From NCBI GenBank assembly GCA_001604185.1, contig LVAV01000110.1, forward strand, positions 62,001 to 126,000: a stretch of 64,000 nucleotides of DNA, written 5' to 3'. The stretch comes from Clostridiales bacterium Firm_16 (GTDB lineage: Bacteria > Bacillota > Clostridia > Saccharofermentanales > Saccharofermentanaceae). Every line of letters starts with the position of its first letter. Position 1 is the first letter of the stretch. Of this stretch, positions 28,038 to 37,428 are shown one piece after another. The notes under the pieces were generated by a model. That model saw nothing but the letters and a program-made list of their open reading frames with translations. It had not been told where the DNA came from and did no database searches. Made by a program: the position numbers and the translations under genes.

Positions 28038-28075
28038 GGCTTTGAATCATGCAGTTTGCACAAAGCCTTGTTTTA
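28038..28075 (+). terminator. Possible terminator of the Rnf-like/methyltransferase unit
   Basis: GGCTTTG (28039-28045) and CAAAGCC (28061-28067) flank a 15-base loop, followed by TTGTTTTAT. It lies about 150 bases after the methyltransferase stop and just before the DnaA boxes. The stem is short and the T-run is interrupted. Confidence 0.35.
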
Positions 28076-28078
28076 TAG

Positions 28079-28165
28079 TTATCCACAGACTTTTCCACTT
28101 TTTCCACAGGAGTTTTTCTCTTTTCAATTGGCAAACTGTGGAAAACTTTTTCTTTTAGTGGAAAA
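28079..28165. promoter_or_regulatory. Cluster of five DnaA-box sequences
   Basis: TTATCCACA (28079-28087, perfect), TTTTCCACT (28091-28099) and TTTTCCACA (28100-28108) lie on the plus strand; TGTGGAAAA (28137-28145) and AGTGGAAAA (28157-28165) are the same box inverted. The 385-base gap 27893-28277 is otherwise AT-rich and holds the proA promoter and little else. Three boxes face two others head-to-head around a 28-base centre. No dnaA, dnaN or rpmH is nearby and there is no strand switch of genes, so this may be a DnaA-controlled site rather than the origin. Confidence 0.6.
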
Positions 28166-28211
28166 TCATTTTCTTTCAGTTCTTTTCAGATTGAAAATCT
28201 AAGGAAGAATT

Positions 28212-28240
28212 GCGTCAAGAAGTATGTAATCTGTTATAAT
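28212..28240 (+). promoter_or_regulatory. proA promoter, extended -10
   Basis: TGTTATAAT (28232-28240) is a consensus extended -10. TTGCGT (28210-28215) is a -35 at a long 19-base spacing, or GCGTCA at 17 bases. Because this box covers an ATG at 28239, that ATG cannot be the proA start. Confidence 0.65.
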
Positions 28241-28277
28241 GTATGGAATGAATCAGGAAGTGAAGGTTATTCATCTT

Positions 28278-29558
28278 ATGACAGATTTTGAACAACGCGC
28301 ATACGAGGCGAAACAGGCTTCTTTTGCAACGGCTGTGCTGGATACTCAGACGAAGAATCAGGCACTGCTTCGTATTGCGGATGCCCTGCTGGAGAATCAG
28401 GAAGCGATCATTGCGGAAAACCGTAAGGACATGGAGGAAGCAGTCAAGACTGATCTGCCCATGCCGCTTCAGAAGAGACTTCTTTTCGACGAGAAGAAAA
28501 TCAAGGATGTTGTGGAAGGCTTAAAGAGCCTGACCAAGCTCGATGACCCGGTAGGCCGTGTTCTTCTTAAGACGGAAATGGATGATGATCTGGTACTGAC
28601 ACGTGTGTCCTGCCCGATCGGTGTTCTTGGTATTATCTTCGAGTCCAGACCGGACGCGCTGGTGCAGATCGCATCGCTGGCACTGAAATCCGGTAATGCC
28701 TGCTGCCTGAAGGGCGGAAGTGAGGCAAGACATACCAACCGTATCCTGACGGATGTCATCGAGAAGGCTTCTTTAGAAGCCGGCATGCCGAAGGGATGGA
28801 TCACACTCATGGAGAGCCGCAACGATGTGGCGGAGATGCTCCTGCTGGATCAGTATATCGACCTGATCATCCCGCGCGGTTCCAATGCTTTTGTACAGTA
28901 CATCATGCAGCACTCGTCGATCCCCGTCATGGGACATGCGGATGGTGTCTGCCATCTTTATATCCATGAGAAAGCAGATCAGGACATGGCACTGAAACTT
29001 GCCTTCGACAGCAAGACCCAGTATGTAGCCGTATGTAATGCCTGTGAGACGATGCTGGTGGATGAATCCATCGCGGCGGAATTCCTGCCGAAACTTGCTC
29101 AGAAGCTTTCTGAGAAGAACGTGGTGATCCACGGCTGCGAGAAGACCCGGGCGATCCTGAAGGATGCTCTGGAAGTGGAGGAATGGCATCACGAATATCT
29201 GGATTACGAAGTGTCCATCAAGATCGTGTCCGGTGAGGAAGAAGCCATCGCGCATATCAATAAGTACGGTTCCGGACATACGGATGCCATCGTAACGGCA
29301 GACAAGGACGCGGCAGAGGAATTCCTCAACCGTGTGGATTCCGGAAATACTTTCTGGAACTGCTCCACCCGTTTCTCAGACGGATTCAAGTACGGATTCG
29401 GTGCAGAGGTGGGCATCAGCACATCGAAACTGCACGCCCGTGGACCGGTGGGCCTGGAGGGACTGGTCACATATAAGTACAAGATCGTGGGCAATGGCAA
29501 TATCGTAGCGGACTATGCGTCCGGACAGAAGTCATTTACACATAAACACATTATTTGA
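28278..29558 (+). CDS. proA: Glutamate-5-semialdehyde dehydrogenase (gamma-glutamyl phosphate reductase)
   Basis: 426 residues from the ATG at 28278; in-frame ATGs at 28239 and 28248 lie in or next to the -10 box. ProA reduces gamma-glutamyl phosphate to glutamate semialdehyde with NADPH in proline synthesis. IGVLGIIFESRPDALVQI, RGSNAFVQYI and the catalytic cysteine in VAVCNACETMLVD are present, with the C-terminal GPVGLEGLVTYKY. Its partner proB is not adjacent or in the window. It is followed after 19 bases by rpiB with GTGAGGGG as ribosome site. Confidence 0.95.
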   Translation: MTDFEQRAYEAKQASFATAVLDTQTKNQALLRIADALLENQEAIIAENRKDMEEAVKTDLPMPLQKRLLFDEKKIKDVVEGLKSLTKLDDPVGRVLLKTEMDDDLVLTRVSCPIGVLGIIFESRPDALVQIASLALKSGNACCLKGGSEARHTNRILTDVIEKASLEAGMPKGWITLMESRNDVAEMLLLDQYIDLIIPRGSNAFVQYIMQHSSIPVMGHADGVCHLYIHEKADQDMALKLAFDSKTQYVAVCNACETMLVDESIAAEFLPKLAQKLSEKNVVIHGCEKTRAILKDALEVEEWHHEYLDYEVSIKIVSGEEEAIAHINKYGSGHTDAIVTADKDAAEEFLNRVDSGNTFWNCSTRFSDGFKYGFGAEVGISTSKLHARGPVGLEGLVTYKYKIVGNGNIVADYASGQKSFTHKHII

Positions 29559-29577
29559 TTGAAGTGAGGGGTACATT

Positions 29578-30030
29578 ATGATTATTTCAATTGCATCTGA
29601 CCATGCCGGATATCCGCTGAGAAAGATCGTCGCTGACTATCTGATCAAGCAGGGACACACAGTGATCGAGGGCGGTGCCACCGCTGCTGATGTTCCGTAC
29701 AGCTATGTACTGGCCGGACAGAAAGTGGCCAAGGAAGTTCTCGATGGTACATCAGACAGAGGTATCGTCATCTGTGGTACCGGTATCGGTATCTCTATGG
29801 TAGCCAATAAGTTCCCGGGTATCCGCTGTGCACTCTGCACCAATGAGTATATGGCCCGGATGTCCCGTCAGCATAACGACGCCAATGTTCTTGCCATGGG
29901 TGCCCGTGTAGTCGGCAGTTCCCTGGCACTGGGCATCGTAGATGCCTACATGAATGAGCCTTTCGACGGCGGTCGCCACCAGACTCGTGTCAATGACATG
30001 AAGGAACAGGAGAAAGAGCTTTTCAAGTAA
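29578..30030 (+). CDS. rpiB: Ribose-5-phosphate isomerase B (RpiB/LacAB family)
   Basis: 150 residues. ISIASDHAGYPLRKIV at the N-terminus, GIVICGTGIGISMVANKFPGIRCALC with the catalytic cysteine, and the NDANVLAMGARVVG motif are signature RpiB features. It interconverts ribose 5-phosphate and ribulose 5-phosphate in the cytosol. The LacA/LacB galactose-6-phosphate isomerases share the fold, but no lactose genes are nearby and the following gene is upp, so a pentose phosphate/nucleotide role is preferred. Confidence 0.95.
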   Translation: MIISIASDHAGYPLRKIVADYLIKQGHTVIEGGATAADVPYSYVLAGQKVAKEVLDGTSDRGIVICGTGIGISMVANKFPGIRCALCTNEYMARMSRQHNDANVLAMGARVVGSSLALGIVDAYMNEPFDGGRHQTRVNDMKEQEKELFK

Positions 30031-30042
30031 TAGAAAAAGTAA

Positions 30043-30711
<669 letters not shown>

Positions 30712-30717
30712 GTTTCG

Positions 30718-30745
30718 TTGAGTCAGGGGATAATAGTAGCATAAC
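30718..30745 (+). promoter_or_regulatory. Possible atp operon promoter
   Basis: TTGAGT (30718-30723), 16 bases, then CATAAC (30740-30745). The -35 is good and the -10 is 4/6. Confidence 0.3.
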
Positions 30746-30758
30746 TAGTTGAATTTAT

Positions 30759-30795
30759 GGGACCCGGTGCGGATGAAGGTCCATAGCGGGTCTCA
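30759..30795 (+). other. Leader hairpin of the atp operon
   Basis: GGGACCCG (30759-30766) pairs with CGGGTCTC (30787-30794) with one G-U pair. It is followed by A/G-rich sequence, not T, so it is not an intrinsic terminator. It may protect the transcript or affect atpB translation, whose own ribosome site (GAAGAG) is weak. Confidence 0.4.
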
Positions 30796-30813
30796 AGAAA
30801 GAAGAAGAGTACT

Positions 30814-31665
30814 ATGAGAGTCATACTTGCCACCTCATGGTGGGCAGAGTTCTGGGACGCTTTCAAGGAAGAACTGGGAAGCGCTTTCGGAGGGAAAAAC
30901 ATCGGAGAAGAGATCCGTCACGGCATCATGCAGTGGAAGGGTTATTTCCAGCTCGGCGATGACAAGGTTCCGATCACGGATGCTATCATTGTCATGTGGA
31001 TCGCCATGCTGATCGGTATTCTGTTTTTCTGGTGGCTGGGAAGAAAGCGTGAGATGGTTCCGGGTGGCAGACAGTCCATCATGGAATCGCTCATCGGGAT
31101 TCTTTTCGGTGTGTGCAAAGACTACGGACTCAATGAAGAGCAGTCGGAGAAGGTCATTCCGATGGTCGGTACGATCGGTATCGTCCTGATCAGTTGTAAC
31201 GTGATCTCAATCTTTAAAGTACCGCCGCCGGCGAAGAATATTGCTTTCCCGTTTGCGTTGGGCATATTTGCGATCCTTTATGTAATCGTGATGTCGATCC
31301 GTTTTGTCGGATTCAAGGGATTTGCACGGGCATTTGTCGACCCGAAGCCCTTTATGCTTCCATTTAAGATCATTGACTTCTTCGTAAAGCCGGTTTCCTT
31401 GGCTTTGCGTCTTTTCGGTAACGTTTTCGGAGCATTTATCCTGATGGAGTTCCTGAGCATCATCGTTCCGGTCATTGTGCCGGGCGTGTTCAGTCTGTGG
31501 TTCGACCTGATGGATGGTATCCTGCAGGCTATCGTATTCTGCTATCTGACGATATCCTATGTCGGTGAAGTCGTCGAGAGTGCGCATGCCGTCGCGGAGA
31601 GAAAAGAAGAGAAGTTAAAAGAGAAAGAAGAAAAAGCTGCCGAGGCTGCAGCAAAAGCAGCCTGA
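30814..31665 (+). CDS. atpB: ATP synthase Fo subunit a
   Basis: 283 residues, multi-pass membrane protein forming the ion half-channels against the c-ring. The essential arginine is in SLALRLFGNVFGAFILMEF (about 195-213). A 50-residue N-terminal lead (SWWAEFWDAFKEELGSAF and on) precedes the first helix. The C-terminus has an unusual soluble tail of about 25 residues made almost only of Lys, Glu and Ala (ERKEEKLKEKEEKAAEAA), beyond the normal last helix. It starts the operon; no atpI or atpZ is upstream. Confidence 0.95.
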   Translation: MRVILATSWWAEFWDAFKEELGSAFGGKNIGEEIRHGIMQWKGYFQLGDDKVPITDAIIVMWIAMLIGILFFWWLGRKREMVPGGRQSIMESLIGILFGVCKDYGLNEEQSEKVIPMVGTIGIVLISCNVISIFKVPPPAKNIAFPFALGIFAILYVIVMSIRFVGFKGFARAFVDPKPFMLPFKIIDFFVKPVSLALRLFGNVFGAFILMEFLSIIVPVIVPGVFSLWFDLMDGILQAIVFCYLTISYVGEVVESAHAVAERKEEKLKEKEEKAAEAAAKAA

Positions 31666-31694
31666 TGGGTTGTAAATAGCAGGAGGATGAAAAA

Positions 31695-31964
31695 ATGATG
31701 AATCTAACACGAGTTTTACTGGATGTTGCCGCTGCGGATCCGAAGGGTCTTGCCGGTTTCGGTGCCGGTCTTGCCATTGGTCTTGCCGCATTAGGAACCA
31801 CGATCGGTATCGGTCTTGCTGCAGGACGAGCTCTGGAAGGTGCTTCCCGTCAGCCGGAAATGTACAGTAAACTGCAGACTTTGCTGCTCATCTCCATCGT
31901 ATTCATGGAGTCCATCGCAATCTACGCGTTGGTAGTCAGCTTGTTGCTGATCTTTACTTTCTGA
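31695..31964 (+). CDS. atpE: ATP synthase Fo subunit c
   Basis: 89 residues, two helices joined by the polar loop GASRQPE. The ion-binding carboxylate is Glu in [11 protein letters not shown]. Na+-type rings of Ilyobacter and relatives need a Gln in helix 1 (GVGQGYAAG); the same position here is Ile (IGIGLAAG), which favours H+ although the Ser after Glu is kept. GGAGG precedes the ATG; an ATG three bases downstream is also possible. Confidence 0.95.
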   Translation: MMNLTRVLLDVAAADPKGLAGFGAGLAIGLAALGTTIGIGLAAGRALEGASRQPEMYSKLQTLLLISIVFMESIAIYALVVSLLLIFTF

Positions 31965-31984
31965 TGATCATGAGGTGACAAAAG

Positions 31985-32587
31985 ATGAATCTGCTTTCTA
32001 TTGCAACCATGAATAAGATTGCGATCGTAGCATTGGATGTCGTTGCGAATGCCGAGGAAGAAAGTTCACTGCTTTCCCCGGATCAGATGGCGCACTATGC
32101 GGTCACGGCGATATTTACGATCATCAATGTACTGATCGCGTATGTGATTTTGAAGCTGGTTCTTTTCAAACCCTTAATGAAGGTCATTAAGAAGAGAAAA
32201 GAAGCCATCGGCGCGCAGATCACCAATGCGGAAGAGCGTGAGAAGAGTGCCGGTGAGAAGTTGGACGAGGCCGTCCGTCGTGTGGATGCGTCCCATGAGG
32301 AAGCGATGCAGATCATTGCCGACGCCCGTTCCCAGGCAGAAAAACAATCCGAGACGATTATCGAAGCCGCCCGTCGTGAGGCACAGGAGATCCGTGACCG
32401 TGCGGAGGAAGATGCCAAGCGTACACGTAAGGCTATGCTGGAAGAAATGAAGGATGAAGTGGCAGATCTGGCTGTATCGATTGCCGGACATGTCGTTGGT
32501 ACCTGCAATGCATCCACGACCCAGGAAGAGATCCGGGAGAAGGTGGAGGCAGAATTGAAGTCGGCAGAGGTGAAGACCGGTGATTAA
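31985..32587 (+). CDS. atpF: ATP synthase subunit b
   Basis: 200 residues, longer than the usual 160-170 because of an N-terminal lead of about 35 residues before the membrane helix ([19 protein letters not shown]). The cytoplasmic part is a long Glu/Arg/Ala-rich coiled coil forming the peripheral stalk. The C-terminal end ([14 protein letters not shown]) is the usual b terminus and has no delta-type fusion. Its last eight bases overlap the next gene. GAGGTGA precedes the ATG. Confidence 0.93.
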   Translation: MNLLSIATMNKIAIVALDVVANAEEESSLLSPDQMAHYAVTAIFTIINVLIAYVILKLVLFKPLMKVIKKRKEAIGAQITNAEEREKSAGEKLDEAVRRVDASHEEAMQIIADARSQAEKQSETIIEAARREAQEIRDRAEEDAKRTRKAMLEEMKDEVADLAVSIAGHVVGTCNASTTQEEIREKVEAELKSAEVKTGD

Positions 32588-34493
32588 TGAAAGTGGTTTT
32601 GAAGTTATCCGGATCGTCACGGCTTCCGATGAAATGCCACCGGAGAAGATCGCGCTGATCGCGCGTCGTTTCGCCGAGCATCTGCATATTGCCGGTTACA
32701 CCATCCAGCAGGAGACAGACCGTTCCTTGCTCGGTGGTTATGTGATCTATGCCCAGGGAACCAAGTACGATTACAGCTTCGCCGGCCAGTTGTCCCGTAT
32801 CGGACGACACCTGAAGACGGATCGAGATGATGCTGCTCCGGACTTCGACGATAAAGAGGATAAAGGCGCTGTGGCGGAGATCCACAGATCCCTGGCGGAA
32901 GCATTGAAGGACTTCGATGAGAGCCCGTCCATGCTTTTCGAGAATGACGAATTGTGGGAAGGCGAAGATAAAGCTCAGGAAGAGAAGCGCGAGAAGCTCC
33001 TCGATGACTTTGCCCAGGCTTCTCAGGTGGAGCAGGTCGGTCAGGTTATGTCCGTTTCTGACGGAGTTGCGATGGTCAGCGGCCTGGAAAACTGCGTAGC
33101 CAGTGAATTGATCATGTTCTCGGAGGCTTCTTACGGTATTGCCATGAACCTGGAGACCGACCGTGTCGGTGTTGTTCTTCTGGGCGAATGCAAGGATGTA
33201 GTAGAAGGTGTCATGTGCCATCGAACCGGCCGTACTGTTTCGGTGCCGGTAGGCCGTGGTCTTCTCGGACGTGTCGTAGACCCGTTGGGAAACCCGATCG
33301 ACGGCAAGGGTATCATCCGTTCTACAGATAAGAGACCAATCGAGTATCCGGCTCCTACGATTATTGAAAGATCCCCGATCTGCGAACCTTTGCAGACCGG
33401 TATTACTGCTATCGATGCCATGACGCCTATCGGACGTGGTCAGCGTGAGTTGATCATCGGTGACCGCCAGACCGGTAAGACAGCCATCGCTATCGATACG
33501 ATTATCAACCAGCGTGGCAAGAACGTACTGTGTGTATATGTTGCCATCGGTCAGAAGATGGCTAACATTGTTCAGGTGGCCAAGACTCTGGAACAGCATA
33601 ATGCTCTGGAATATACGGTAATTGTTGCTTCCAGTGCTTCTCAGCCAGCGGCCCTTCAGTACATCGCGCCATATGCAGGCTGCGCCATTGCCGAAGGTTT
33701 CATGTATGACGATCACGATGACGTCCTGATCGTATACGATGACCTTTCCAAGCATGCGCAGGCATATCGTGCTATCTCGTTACTGCTTCGTCGTCCGCCG
33801 GGACGTGAAGCGTATCCTGGAGATGTTTTCTATCTGCATTCCAGACTTCTGGAGCGTTCTGCGAAACTCAGCGACGCTCTGGGTGGCGGATCTTTGACGG
33901 CGTTGCCGATTATTGAGACTTTAAGCGGAGATATTTCTGCTTACATTCCGACTAACGTTATTTCGATCACAGACGGTCAGATCTATCTGGAATCCGAGTT
34001 GTTCTTCTCCGGTCAGAGACCGGCCATCAACGTGGGTCTTTCTGTATCCCGTGTAGGTGGTGCCGCTCAGACCAAGGCGATGAAGAAAGTGGCCGGACCA
34101 CTTCGTATCAGTCTTGCTCAGGCCCGTGAGATGGCGGCTTTCGCCCAGTTCGGTTCTGACCTTGATGTGAATACCCAGAAGCAGTTGAAACGTGGCGTCA
34201 TCCTGAACGAGATCCTCAAGCAGGAACAGTTCTCTGCGCTGCAGATGGATGAACAGGTCGTCATGCTGTATCTGGCAACCAACGAGAAGCTTACTTTCCT
34301 GGATAAGGAAGATGCGAAAGAATATGTTAATGAATTCCTGCAGAGATTAAGTGTCCTGCATCCGGATATCATGAAGAAGATCATGGATACCCGCGTGCTG
34401 GATGATGATGTCAAGAAAGAGATCGATGAGATCGAAGCAGAATACCATATGCTTTACGTAGCAGAACATAAGCAATATCAGCATGAGGCATAA
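32580..34493 (+). CDS. atpA: ATP synthase delta(C-domain)-alpha fusion
   Basis: 637 residues, about 135 longer than a normal alpha. Residues 1-75 match the C-terminal domain of delta (AtpH): [19 protein letters not shown], then [22 protein letters not shown] and LSRIGRHL, the family's D-x-S-L-x-G-G and D-x-S pattern. A charged linker (about 76-135, rich in Asp, Glu and Lys) leads into a complete alpha from about residue 140: [16 protein letters not shown], Walker [12 protein letters not shown], and [15 protein letters not shown] with the arginine that reaches the catalytic site. GTG start at 32580, with AGAGGTGA upstream, overlapping atpF by eight bases. No separate atpH exists between atpF and atpG, and the delta N-terminal six-helix domain is absent from the window. 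The sequence is continuous in one frame without a stop, so this is not two genes. Confidence 0.9.
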   Translation: MINESGFEVIRIVTASDEMPPEKIALIARRFAEHLHIAGYTIQQETDRSLLGGYVIYAQGTKYDYSFAGQLSRIGRHLKTDRDDAAPDFDDKEDKGAVAEIHRSLAEALKDFDESPSMLFENDELWEGEDKAQEEKREKLLDDFAQASQVEQVGQVMSVSDGVAMVSGLENCVASELIMFSEASYGIAMNLETDRVGVVLLGECKDVVEGVMCHRTGRTVSVPVGRGLLGRVVDPLGNPIDGKGIIRSTDKRPIEYPAPTIIERSPICEPLQTGITAIDAMTPIGRGQRELIIGDRQTGKTAIAIDTIINQRGKNVLCVYVAIGQKMANIVQVAKTLEQHNALEYTVIVASSASQPAALQYIAPYAGCAIAEGFMYDDHDDVLIVYDDLSKHAQAYRAISLLLRRPPGREAYPGDVFYLHSRLLERSAKLSDALGGGSLTALPIIETLSGDISAYIPTNVISITDGQIYLESELFFSGQRPAINVGLSVSRVGGAAQTKAMKKVAGPLRISLAQAREMAAFAQFGSDLDVNTQKQLKRGVILNEILKQEQFSALQMDEQVVMLYLATNEKLTFLDKEDAKEYVNEFLQRLSVLHPDIMKKIMDTRVLDDDVKKEIDEIEAEYHMLYVAEHKQYQHEA

Positions 34494-34498
34494 GGATC

Positions 34499-35431
34499 AT
34501 GGAGAGCCTGAACGACATTAAAAAGCGCATAAAGAGTGTTAACGACATTTCCCAGTTGACCCGCGCCATGCAGCTTGTCAGTGCAGCCAAGATGCGTAAG
34601 TCCAAGGTTCAGCATGAGATGGTCACCCCGTTCTTTACACTTTGTGCCGAGAGCATGATGGAAGTGTATAACAATGCAGGTGATATCGATAATCCTTACC
34701 TGACCATGCGTGAGAAGGTTCCGGGTGAGACCTGGAAGATCGGATACTTTATCCTTACCGGTGACCAGGGACTGGCGGGTGCGTATAACAATAATATCGT
34801 GAAGATCTCTGAAGAGCATATCCAGAAGAAGATCCTGGAGAATGCTAAGAAAAACATCCGCACGGAATATAAGCTATACGTATTCGGACAGATGGGCAGC
34901 GATAAGCTCTCCAGAGACGGATATCTGGTAGACCCGGAGTTCTCCTTCCCGATTTCGGAACCGACCTACTATCAGGCGAGAAATGTGGCCAATATTATCC
35001 GGGCCAAATACTTAAGCGGAGAGTTCGATCTGGTATATCTGATCTACACCAAGATGGAGTCGGCGGTCAGCATGAAGCCGATCATCAACCGTGTACTGCC
35101 GATCAACACTACTTCGCTTCAGATGACGATCAAAGAAGGGGTCGATGACGCAGGCCTTGCTAAAGAAGCAGAGGGCAGTCTGGATTATCATCCGAATGCC
35201 AGTGAGGTGTTCTCGTTCCTTATCGATACCTATCTGAACTCCGCACTGTACGGAGCCATGGTTGAGGCGTTTGCCTGTGAACAGACCGCGCGAATGACGG
35301 CGATGGATAATGCGAATAAGAATGCAGATGAAATGATGAAGAAACTGACTATGCAGAGTAACCGTGCACGTCAGGCCCGTATCACCAACGAGCTGAATGA
35401 GATCGTGAACGGTGCCAATCAGGTGGAATAG
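34499..35431 (+). CDS. atpG: ATP synthase gamma subunit
   Basis: 310 residues. N-terminal helix IKKRIKSVNDISQLTRAMQLVSAAKMRK and C-terminal helix EQTARMTAMDNANKNADEM form the rotor coiled coil; GDQGLAGAYNNNI is the conserved central motif. It turns inside the alpha-beta hexamer. AAGGA precedes the ATG, five bases after the alpha stop. Confidence 0.95.
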   Translation: MESLNDIKKRIKSVNDISQLTRAMQLVSAAKMRKSKVQHEMVTPFFTLCAESMMEVYNNAGDIDNPYLTMREKVPGETWKIGYFILTGDQGLAGAYNNNIVKISEEHIQKKILENAKKNIRTEYKLYVFGQMGSDKLSRDGYLVDPEFSFPISEPTYYQARNVANIIRAKYLSGEFDLVYLIYTKMESAVSMKPIINRVLPINTTSLQMTIKEGVDDAGLAKEAEGSLDYHPNASEVFSFLIDTYLNSALYGAMVEAFACEQTARMTAMDNANKNADEMMKKLTMQSNRARQARITNELNEIVNGANQVE

Positions 35432-36835
<1,404 letters not shown>

Positions 36836-36842
36836 GTAGAAC

Positions 36843-37295
36843 ATGGCAGCAGAGGAACAGAAAAAGAAGATGATGCTGGAGGTGGTCACACCGTATCAGG
36901 TCTTCTATGAAGGCCAGATCGAGAAGATCGTCCTTCCTGCTCTCGATGGAAGTCTGGGTATCCTTCCCGGACATTCTCCTCTGGTCGTGGCGATCACTCC
37001 GGGAATCGCTCGTTTCGAGGCGGATGGAGAGAGCCGCAGTTTCTCTTTGTCCGAAGGATTTGCAGAGATCGCGCATCATGTTGTAGTGATCGTAAGTAAC
37101 GCCGCAGAGTGGCCGGAACAGATCGATGAAGCCCGTGCCAATGCAGCTCTGGAACGTGCCAACGCGAAGTTGAATAATCCCGCAAATACAGATGAACAGC
37201 GTATTTATGCCCGCCATGCGATCCGTCGTGCCAAGACAAGACTAAAACTTGCACAGGAGCAGGGCAAGAAGAAAAATCCTCGTTTTATGGAATAA
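36843..37295 (+). CDS. atpC: ATP synthase epsilon subunit
   Basis: 150 residues, two domains. The beta-sandwich has GSLGILPGHSPLV, and the C-terminal helical hairpin contains IDEARA, matching the I/L-D-x-x-R-A ATP-binding motif of bacterial epsilon that governs inhibition. A basic tail (GKKKNPRF) ends the protein. It is the last gene of the operon; no clear hairpin terminator follows. Confidence 0.93.
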   Translation: MAAEEQKKKMMLEVVTPYQVFYEGQIEKIVLPALDGSLGILPGHSPLVVAITPGIARFEADGESRSFSLSEGFAEIAHHVVVIVSNAAEWPEQIDEARANAALERANAKLNNPANTDEQRIYARHAIRRAKTRLKLAQEQGKKKNPRFME

Positions 37296-37327
37296 AAAAA
37301 TCCAGATTTGATATTTATACAATTCTA

Positions 37328-37356
37328 TTTACAATGTGAAAATCATATGCTACACT
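37328..37356 (+). promoter_or_regulatory. Promoter of the surface-protein operon
   Basis: TTTACA (37328-37333), a 17-base spacer and TGC-TACACT (-10 at 37351-37356, extended). It is about 70 bases before the first start. Confidence 0.6.
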
Positions 37357-37428
37357 CTGCGTATTGAGTTTGTGTTTTGACAATTGAAGAATACGGGGGG
37401 ATTTGAAGAAGGGATTAAGGTTTCTACT

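Noticed and set aside
28079-28165. Calling the DnaA-box cluster the chromosomal origin
   Set aside because: No dnaA, dnaN, rpmH or gidA nearby and no switch of gene strand; kept as a box cluster only.
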